Of a stretch of 64,000 nt of DNA, positions 57,316 through 64,000 are shown in pieces (position 1 is the first letter of the stretch; every line of letters begins with the position of its first letter). Position numbers and translations under genes: made by a program. Origin of the DNA: Flavobacterium sp. 1 (GTDB taxonomy: Bacteria > Bacteroidota > Bacteroidia > Flavobacteriales > Flavobacteriaceae); the NCBI RefSeq assembly GCF_002797935.1, contig NZ_PGER01000001.1, forward strand, positions 5,084,001 through 5,148,000, read 5' to 3'. The notes beneath the pieces were generated by a model. It saw only the letters and a program-made list of their open reading frames with translations. It was not told the origin of the DNA and ran no database searches.

Positions 57316-57966
57316 ATGATGATGAGTATCAGAAAACTGCTTTGGCGGATATTAGGCATTAATTACTATAATTATTTAAAAGGTAAAAATCATACTTATT
57401 TAAGAGATGCTGATTGGGCGGAGATTGGAAGTAAAACCTATGACAACGGAGCTTTTGTCTGGAAATGGTATAATAATTCGAGGTTACAAATAGGTAAATA
57501 CTGTTCGATAGCAAATGATGTGAATTTTATTTGTGATTCAGGTTATCATACAGAAAGTCAAATCACTTCTTTTCCTTTGTTTCACGAAGTTTTAGAAAAA
57601 AATGATGAAGTAAAAATCAATAATGTATTGTATAAAGCGGGCGAAATAAATGATAAAATAAAACCTCAGAAAGCCAATATTGTAATAGGTAATGATGTTT
57701 GGATAGGTATGAATACTACAATTTTACCTGGAGTACGGATTGGAAATGGTGTCACGATTTTGGCTGGTACAGTAGTTTCTAAAGATATTCCTGATTATGC
57801 AATTGCTGGAGGAGTTCCTGCTAAAATAATTAAAATAAAGCATAATAATTTGATTATAAATACATTAAATGAAATTAGCTGGTGGGATTGGTCGGATGAA
57901 AAAATTAAATTAAACATAAATGATTTCTATTTGCCAATTGAAATTTTTATCAAAAAACATTTATAG
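57316..57966 (+). CDS. CatB-like hexapeptide-repeat acetyltransferase
   Basis: A 216-aa left-handed beta-helix acetyltransferase. It has GKYCSIANDVNFICDSGYHT near residue 57 with the expected His, then IVIGNDVWIGMNTTILPGVR and DYAIAGGVPAKIIKI at the C-terminus, where the LbH ends. It is of the xenobiotic/antigen acetyltransferase type and probably O-acetylates a sugar. ATG 57316 follows the previous stop by 4 bases. A longer frame from 57238 would run into the preceding gene and is not likely. Confidence 0.87.
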   Translation: MMMSIRKLLWRILGINYYNYLKGKNHTYLRDADWAEIGSKTYDNGAFVWKWYNNSRLQIGKYCSIANDVNFICDSGYHTESQITSFPLFHEVLEKNDEVKINNVLYKAGEINDKIKPQKANIVIGNDVWIGMNTTILPGVRIGNGVTILAGTVVSKDIPDYAIAGGVPAKIIKIKHNNLIINTLNEISWWDWSDEKIKLNINDFYLPIEIFIKKHL

Positions 57967-59124
57967 ATGCACGTTTGTTTCTTAACCAATGAATTTCCAA
58001 AAGAAGGTTTTCCACATGGCGGAATAGGCAGTTTTGTAAAAACATTAGCTCTAGAGTTAGTTAAAAAAGGGATTAAAGTATCCGTAATTGGAATGAATTA
58101 TACTTTCAGTAATGAAACTGAAATTATTGAGAGAATTTCTGTTTATCGTTTGAAGAAAAGTACTGTAAAAGGATTTTTATGGTATTTTAATTCGAATGTA
58201 ATCAATAAAAAAATAAAAGAAGTTCATAAAGAATATCCTATAAGTATTGTAGAATCCTCGGAACTTGGTCTTGCTTTTATAGCCAAAATTAAAGAAATTA
58301 AATATGTCATCCGACTCCATGGAGGTCATCATTTTTTTGCAGAAAGCGAAAATAGAGGGATTAATAAATGGAAAGGATTTCAGGAAAAGAGATCTTTTAA
58401 AAAGAGTGATGCTTTTATAGCAGTTTCTCTGTATGTTAAAAATCATACGGAAAAGTATTTAAGTTATAATAATAAGCCTATGGCTTATATCAGTAATCCT
58501 ATTGATACAGAAGTTTTTCAACCAATTGCCGGAAAGGAATCTGAATGTAAAATTGTTTTTGCAGGTACTGTTTGCGAAAAAAAAGGGATTCGCCAATTAA
58601 TACAGGCTTTCCCATTGGTTAAAAAACATTTTCCTTATGCAACTTTGGAAATTTATGGTAGAAACTGGTTTTTTCCAGATAAGAGTTCTTATATTCAAAT
58701 GCTAAAAGAAAAAGAATTACCTTCATTAGGAGCTATTGCTAAAAATATTCATTTTCATGGAGCTATCGCCTATAAAGATATACCTTTGGCCTATGCTGAA
58801 GCCAAAGTCTGTGTGTTCCCATCTCACATGGAGACTCAAGGTTTAGTTGCACCTGAAGCTATGGCTATGGAAAAAGCTGTTGTTTTTACAAAATTAGGAC
58901 CAGGACCAGAAACTATTGAGAATTATGAAACAGGATTGTTATGTGACCCGTATAATCCCAATGATATTGCTGAAAAGATTATATGGGTTTTTTCTAATAA
59001 AGCGAAAGCAAAAGAAATTGGTAAAGCCGCTAGGAAATTCGTTCTTACGAAGTATGGTCTCCAATATATTGTTAGTCAGAATGTCTATTTTTATCAGTCT
59101 ATAATTGATAAAACAAATGTTTAA
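57967..59124 (+). CDS. GT4 family glycosyltransferase
   Basis: A GT-B transferase of 385 aa with the acceptor loop FPHGGIGSFVKTLALEL near residue 15. The donor half has FAGTVCEKKGIRQLIQAF near residue 200 and PSHMETQGLVAPEAMAMEK near residue 280. The start codon directly follows the preceding stop. It is followed by a 189-base gap. Confidence 0.9.
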   Translation: MHVCFLTNEFPKEGFPHGGIGSFVKTLALELVKKGIKVSVIGMNYTFSNETEIIERISVYRLKKSTVKGFLWYFNSNVINKKIKEVHKEYPISIVESSELGLAFIAKIKEIKYVIRLHGGHHFFAESENRGINKWKGFQEKRSFKKSDAFIAVSLYVKNHTEKYLSYNNKPMAYISNPIDTEVFQPIAGKESECKIVFAGTVCEKKGIRQLIQAFPLVKKHFPYATLEIYGRNWFFPDKSSYIQMLKEKELPSLGAIAKNIHFHGAIAYKDIPLAYAEAKVCVFPSHMETQGLVAPEAMAMEKAVVFTKLGPGPETIENYETGLLCDPYNPNDIAEKIIWVFSNKAKAKEIGKAARKFVLTKYGLQYIVSQNVYFYQSIIDKTNV

Positions 59125-59313
59125 GAAGGGTACTGTCTTGAAAGCTAAATGTGTAATGAAACTAAAATAAGATGTTTTATCATTACTGTACTTTTGAAAA
59201 TCATATAGTTTAGCAATACCTTTAAAACAGTAAAATACAAAGGAGTTTTACAAAAACATTGTGAAGAATAATTGATAGATGGAGTTTGAATTTTAGTAAA
59301 CCAAAAGAGGAAA

Positions 59314-60408
59314 ATGAAAACAATTTTTATTGCGCATAATTATACAGAAAATTCATTTGCATCTATGAGTTTTAATTTAGCTCATCATTTGGCTGATTTG
59401 TGAAATAAAATAATATTTATTTCTCATAGACCTTTTTTTAAAGAGCCAGAAATTATTAAGAAAGAAAATGGAGAATTAATTTTTTTGTCATGGTGTTCGG
59501 AAAAAAGGTCAACAACATTTAAAGATGTTTTTTGGTATATTAAGATTTATTTAAAATATAAACCAGAAGTAATCATTGGACATTTTGTTGGTATTAATAT
59601 TTCGATTTTAGTTTCAAAATTATTTTCACTTGGTAGTGTAAAAACATTTGCTTATTACCATACTTTAAGAAAACAAATTTTGGCTGACGCAAAAAAAAGT
59701 ACTATTAAAACAACCTTATTGTTTTTCAGAATTTTTTTTTATAAGCTATTTTGGGATGTAATTATATGTCCATCAAAAATTGCAAAAAATGATTTAAAAA
59801 CTTTTTTTTCGACCAATAATGGTGTAGTTATTCTGAATCCAATGTCAGATAGATTTGTAAGTAAAGAGAGTAAATTCGAAAATAAAATTGTAATTCCTTA
59901 TTTAGGACGATTAGACCCTTCAAAGGGAGTTGTTGATTTAATTAGTGCTTTTGATATTTTCAAAAAGAAAAATAAAAAATCAAAAAGCGTTATACAAATT
60001 GCGGGTACTGGAAGTCAAAAATCTGAAATCGAAGAGCTAACTACAAGGCATAATTCAATTAAATATTATGGTAGTTTGCCATACAAAGAAATTGATCAAT
60101 ATTTAAATACAAGTGATTTTACTATAATCCCTTCAAAATTCTATGCTCTAAATATGGTTGGAGTTGAGTCGATGATGAATTTTACGCCACTATTGATATC
60201 AAATTCCACAGGTTTGACAGATTATTTGATAGATGGGAAAGAGTGTTTTAAATTTGATTCAAATATTGATTCTATTGTTTCATTATTTGAAAAAGTTAAA
60301 AAAAATTTTGATAAACACGGACAAATGAGTAGTGATGCTAGAAATACTTTTTTGAATCTATTTAGCATGGATACGTATTGTAATGAATTTTCAAAGATGA
60401 TTTTATGA
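59314..60408 (+). pseudogene. GT4 family glycosyltransferase with an internal TGA stop
   Basis: The frame starts at ATG 59314 (KTIFIAHNYTENSFASMSFN), preceded by an AGGA-like stretch. It is broken by TGA at 59401-59403 within HLADL-stop-NKIIFISH, then stays open in the same frame to 60408. Relatives usually have Gly-(His/Asn)-Lys here, so GGA to TGA is a simple explanation. The rest has IPYLGRLDPSKGVVDLISAF and IPSKFYALNMVGVES, the GT4 donor half. This is a substitution, unlike the homopolymer losses elsewhere. Confidence 0.8.
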
Positions 60409-61523
60409 AATTCACCATTATCACTCATGTTACTCACATTCAGTCAGAAAATCAGTATTTTGCATATGGACCTTATGTAAACGAAATGAATATTTGGGCG
60501 AAATATATTGAAGAATTAATTATTGTTGCTCCAATACAGAAAACAGAAATATCAGCTATCGATTGTCCTTACAATTTTAATAACGTTCAATTTGTACCAA
60601 TTAACCAAATTAGTTTATTGGGTATGAAAGCTGTATTTAAAACCATTTTGAAAGTACCAAAAATCAGCTGGCAGATTTTCAAAGCGATGAAACGTGCCGA
60701 TCATATCCATTTACGATGTCCGGGAAATATAGGATTACTAGGTTGTTTAGTTCAAATTTTATTTCCAAATAAACACAAAACTGCTAAATATGCAGGAAAT
60801 TGGGATCCGAAAGCAACACAACCGTGGAGTTACCGTTTGCAGAAATGGATTTTGAGTAATGCTTTCTTGACCAGAAATATGCAGGTTTTGGTTTATGGAG
60901 AATGGGTAGGAAGCACGAAAAATATAAAACCCTTTTTTACGGCAACTTATTCAGAGGAAGATAAAACCCCTATTGAAATATTGGATTTGAAAGGAAAAAT
61001 TAATTTTGTTTTTGTTGGGACTTTAACAGCAGGAAAAAATCCTCTTTATGCAATGCAATTAGTGAAATCTTTATATGAAAAAGGATATAATGTGACTTTA
61101 GATTTTTACGGAGAAGGTATTGAACGTAAAATTTTGGAAGATTTCATAGCTTTAAATAATTTAGAAAAGGTGGTACAATTAAAAGGAAATCAAAATAAAG
61201 AGACAGTTAAAAAGGCTTATCAAAACAGCCATTTTGTGATTTTACCTTCCAAAAGTGAGGGCTGGCCAAAAGCAATTGCCGAAGGGATGTTTTGGGGTTG
61301 CGTTCCTATAGCAACTCCTGTTTCTTGTGTACCTTTTATGCTCGATTATGGAGAAAGAGGGGTGTTGTTACAAATGAATTTGGAACAGGATGTTGAACAA
61401 ATTGAAAATATTTTTGGAAATGAAATGGATTTTGAATCTAAAAGTATTAAAGGATCGGATTGGTCCAGAAAATATATAATAGATGTTTTTGAAAAAGAAA
61501 TAAAACAAATGCTAAGTAAATGA
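60405..61523 (+). CDS. GT4 family glycosyltransferase
   Basis: A GT-B transferase of 372 aa. It has FVGTLTAGKNPLYAMQLVK near residue 200 and LPSKSEGWPKAIAEGMFWG near residue 280 (donor site). The N-terminal half has HLRCPGNIGLLGC, a feature of some Bacteroidota mannosyl- or glucosyltransferase groups. It overlaps both neighbours by 4 bases. Confidence 0.9.
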   Translation: MKFTIITHVTHIQSENQYFAYGPYVNEMNIWAKYIEELIIVAPIQKTEISAIDCPYNFNNVQFVPINQISLLGMKAVFKTILKVPKISWQIFKAMKRADHIHLRCPGNIGLLGCLVQILFPNKHKTAKYAGNWDPKATQPWSYRLQKWILSNAFLTRNMQVLVYGEWVGSTKNIKPFFTATYSEEDKTPIEILDLKGKINFVFVGTLTAGKNPLYAMQLVKSLYEKGYNVTLDFYGEGIERKILEDFIALNNLEKVVQLKGNQNKETVKKAYQNSHFVILPSKSEGWPKAIAEGMFWGCVPIATPVSCVPFMLDYGERGVLLQMNLEQDVEQIENIFGNEMDFESKSIKGSDWSRKYIIDVFEKEIKQMLSK

Positions 61524-62383
61524 AACATAATACAAAAACTAAAATTTTTAAGATTCTATCAATTTTGCCAAGCAAAATAGGATACAGTGTTTATCATTTT
61601 TTACAAAATATTGGAAAAAATAATTCTTTAGAGCTCAAAATAAAATCTACAAATAGTACCTATCATACAGTTGAAAAGATTTTAAATAAAAATAATATAA
61701 GTCTTGAAAATAAAAAAATTGCCGAACTAGGTTCGGGTTGGGTTCCAATTTTTCCTTATCTATTGATTGCTGAAGGCAAAGCTCAAAAAGTAGATACTTA
61801 TGATATAAATGAACATTTTAATAAAAAAGAAATAGAACAATTAAATGCTTTGTATTCAAATAAGCAAGGAGTTGAATTTGAAAGAAAAGGTAACTATACG
61901 TTATTAAAAGAAGTTTGTTATTTTCCTGAAACAAATATTTGTAATGGGAAAGTCCAGGACATAGATTTAGTTATTTCAAGATTTGTTTTAGAACATATAA
62001 CTCCAAATGTTTTATTAGAAATACATAATTTTCTATATTCAAATTTAAAATCAGGAAGTTTAGTTTTGCATTTAATTTCACCCAGTGATCATAGAGCTTA
62101 TAGTGATTCTTCACTTTCTTTACAAGATTTTTTGAAATACAGCAAAGCGGAATGGAATAATATCCAGACTAAATTTGATTATCATAATAGGTTAAGATTA
62201 CCACAATATTTGAATATTTTGAGTAAACATTTTGAAATAGTCTATTTTGAGCATGATAAAATTAATATTGATTCAGAAAGTTATAAAAAATTCAAAAAAT
62301 TACAAGTCCACGAAGATTTTGTCGAATTTAATGATCAAGAATTGATGGCGGGTAGCGTAAATATTCTTTTGAAAAAGAAATAA
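61520..62383 (+). CDS. SAM-dependent methyltransferase-like protein
   Basis: A 287-aa protein with a methyltransferase motif I KIAELGSGWVPIFPYLLI near residue 69, DTYDINEHF as the acidic motif II and DLVISRFVLEHI near residue 150. The C-terminal half includes SPSDHRAYSDSSLSL. The substrate is not predictable. A methylated sugar or a chain-end cap is possible. It is flanked closely by two GT4 genes. Confidence 0.82.
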   Translation: MKHNTKTKIFKILSILPSKIGYSVYHFLQNIGKNNSLELKIKSTNSTYHTVEKILNKNNISLENKKIAELGSGWVPIFPYLLIAEGKAQKVDTYDINEHFNKKEIEQLNALYSNKQGVEFERKGNYTLLKEVCYFPETNICNGKVQDIDLVISRFVLEHITPNVLLEIHNFLYSNLKSGSLVLHLISPSDHRAYSDSSLSLQDFLKYSKAEWNNIQTKFDYHNRLRLPQYLNILSKHFEIVYFEHDKINIDSESYKKFKKLQVHEDFVEFNDQELMAGSVNILLKKK

Positions 62384-62385
62384 AA

Positions 62386-63459
62386 ATGAGAATCATTCAA
62401 CTCATTGACTCTCTTGAAGCAGGTGGCTCAGAGCGTATGGCGGTTAGTTATGCCAATACTTTGGCTAACAAAATTGAATTTTCGGCACTCGTAGCTACTA
62501 GAAAAGAAGGGGATTTGTTACATCAGATTAATCAGAATGTTTCGTATTTGTTTTTGAATAAAAAGAAGCAACTTGATTTTGTATCTCTTTTTAACTTGCG
62601 GTCTTTCGTTATAAAAAATAAGATTACACACATTCATGCACATAGTACTTCTTTTTTCTTTGCTTCTCTATTAAAATTGATTTGTCCTTCTGTAAAGTTG
62701 ATTTGGCATTACCATTATGGAAATAATAAAATATTGCCTAAAAAAAGAATCATAATTTTTAGAATAGTGATGCCTTTTTTTGGCGGAGTCATTGCGGTTA
62801 ATCAAAATCTAAGATTATGGATTGAAAACAATCTAAAATCAAAAAACACCATTTATTTGCCTAATTTTCCTGTACAGACTAAAGTTTTCGAACATAAAAC
62901 TCAATTGTTTGGAATTGAAGGGAAACGAATAATATCTTTAGCAAATCTAAGAGAAGATAAAAACCATTTTTTATTATTGGAGGTCGCCCAAAAGCTCAAA
63001 AAAACATATCCAGATTGGACTTTTCATTTGGTTGGAAAAGATTTTGGAGATGATTATTCTAATCAAATTAAGAAATTGATTGCAAAATATGGTTTAGAAA
63101 AGAATGTCTTTCTTTATGGTTCTAAACAAGATATAGGGAACATACTTAATCAGACATCAATTGCAATTTTAACTTCAAAATCTGAAGGATTGCCAGTTGC
63201 ACTTTTAGAATATGGTTTGTATAAAAAAGCTGTTGTTGTTACTGATGTAGGGGAAATAGCAACAATAATTCAGCATGGAAAAAATGGATTCATTGTAGAT
63301 TCAAATGAAGTTCATGTGTTTTATCAATCGTTATTAAATCTGGTAGAAAGTGAGACTTTAAGAACAGATTTTGGAGAGGCTCTTTTTGATACTATTCAAG
63401 CTGATTATATTGCTGAAAGCGTTATGGAAAAATATTTAAAGTGGTTAGAAATTAGCTAA
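62386..63459 (+). CDS. GT4 family glycosyltransferase
   Basis: A GT-B transferase of 357 aa with LEAGGSERMAVSYANTLA near residue 10. The donor half has ANLREDKNHFLLLEVAQKL near residue 185 and TSKSEGLPVALLEYGLYKK near residue 262. It ends 1 base before the next gene. Confidence 0.9.
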   Translation: MRIIQLIDSLEAGGSERMAVSYANTLANKIEFSALVATRKEGDLLHQINQNVSYLFLNKKKQLDFVSLFNLRSFVIKNKITHIHAHSTSFFFASLLKLICPSVKLIWHYHYGNNKILPKKRIIIFRIVMPFFGGVIAVNQNLRLWIENNLKSKNTIYLPNFPVQTKVFEHKTQLFGIEGKRIISLANLREDKNHFLLLEVAQKLKKTYPDWTFHLVGKDFGDDYSNQIKKLIAKYGLEKNVFLYGSKQDIGNILNQTSIAILTSKSEGLPVALLEYGLYKKAVVVTDVGEIATIIQHGKNGFIVDSNEVHVFYQSLLNLVESETLRTDFGEALFDTIQADYIAESVMEKYLKWLEIS

Positions 63460-63460
63460 A

Positions 63461-64000
63461 ATGAAGAAAGAAGAATTATCATACATATACCTAATATTAT
63501 TTCAAGCTTTTCTTGGTGTGTTGGTATTTCTATTGCCATTTGTTTCAAAAATGCTTACTTTATCAATATTAGCTTTTGGTGTTTATTATATTGTTAAAAG
63601 TAAAAACAGGAATAATGAAGCTTTGGTAATGTCTGCCTATATTGTAAGCATTGAAATACTTTTACGAATGACAGATGGGATACTTTTGAATGAATTTGGT
63701 AAATATTCTATTCTAATTTTTATGTTTTTAGGAATGATTTATTCAGGGTTTTCCAAAAATGCTTTGTTGTATTGGCTTTTTTTGCTGCTGCTGATTCCCG
63801 GAGTTATTTTAGCGACGCTTACTTTAGATTTTGAAACGGATATTAGAAAGGCAATTGCATTTAATATATCAGGACCAGTTTGTTTGGGAATTAGTGCTAT
63901 ATATTGTTATCAAAGAAAAATATCTTTTGATCGGTTATTGGGAGTGATTACAGCATTTTCGCTGCCTCTAATAAGTGTTGCTGTTTATTTGTTTTTATAT
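63461..64000 (+). CDS. Polytopic O-antigen polymerase/ligase-like protein, truncated by the window end
   Basis: An open frame from ATG 63461 that runs past the last base; 180 residues are visible. At least five hydrophobic helices are seen (LFQAFLGVLVFLLPFV, ILAFGVYYI, ILIFMFLGMIYSGF, WLFLLLLIPGVILATL, CLGISAIYCY). Between helices there are short basic loops. The composition fits a Wzy or WaaL-like membrane protein. It has no frameshift in the visible part. Confidence 0.6.
   Translation, partial: MKKEELSYIYLILFQAFLGVLVFLLPFVSKMLTLSILAFGVYYIVKSKNRNNEALVMSAYIVSIEILLRMTDGILLNEFGKYSILIFMFLGMIYSGFSKNALLYWLFLLLLIPGVILATLTLDFETDIRKAIAFNISGPVCLGISAIYCYQRKISFDRLLGVITAFSLPLISVAVYLFLY

Overview
The window is almost wholly a surface-polysaccharide biosynthesis region. 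The organism looks like a Flavobacterium-type member of Bacteroidota. The supporting signs are very AT-rich DNA, the family repertoire (WbqC, an orphan minus-strand protein of a type I associate with flavobacteria, a short XRE regulator with a coiled-coil tail), promoter-like TAnnTTTG boxes and many TTG/GTG starts with genes overlapping by 4-14 bases. Nearly every gene is on the + strand. No rRNA, tRNA, CRISPR array, integrase or intact insertion sequence was seen.

Locus 1 (81-24921) is a Wzx/Wzy-type locus. It opens with a Wzz-like chain-length protein. A pseudaminic-acid module follows (pseB, pseC, an amidotransferase with HisH/HisF-like partners, pseF, two GNAT acetyltransferases, pseI). 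The amidotransferase set suggests an acetamidino-substituted pseudaminic acid. A KpsS-like transferase, an OafA-type acyltransferase, wzx, wzy and four glycosyltransferases come next. Then come a 4-ketoreductase-like epimerase, rfbC-rfbD-rfbA for dTDP-L-rhamnose, two different initiating phosphoglycosyltransferases (WbpL/WecA type and PglC/WcaJ type) and a PglF/WbpM-type 4,6-dehydratase. A strong terminator at 24944-24979 closes the block. No pseG or rfbB lies in the window.

The spacer (24980-27531) holds the minus-strand orphan protein, the XRE-type regulator, a perfect 16-bp-stem terminator and about 700 bases of apparent remnants.

Locus 2 (27532 to the window end) starts with the ABC O-antigen exporter genes wzm and wzt. 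A cassette follows (WbqC, methyltransferase, NeuD-like acyltransferase, PhyH-type oxygenase, beta-propeller protein, acyltransferase 3). Next come wecE with a WecF-like transferase (Fuc4NAc chemistry), a cupin, a methyltransferase, a perosamine-synthase-like aminotransferase and a long run of GT2/GT4 glycosyltransferases. The neuA-neuB-neuC set makes CMP-sialic acid, and an MBOAT/SGNH pair suggests O-acetylation. A second polymerase-like membrane protein runs off the end.

Two observations stand out. First, seven single-base losses, all placeable in homopolymers, break six genes (wzx, wzy twice, a GT4, the PglF-like gene, neuA and the MBOAT gene). Every one needs +1 base, so this is either systematic homopolymer under-calling in the assembly or slipped-strand variation. 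Second, a small GIY-YIG nuclease gene is flanked by palindromic REP-like repeats, and a solo copy of the same repeat lies in frame inside neuA. This could be a nuclease-associated mobile palindrome.
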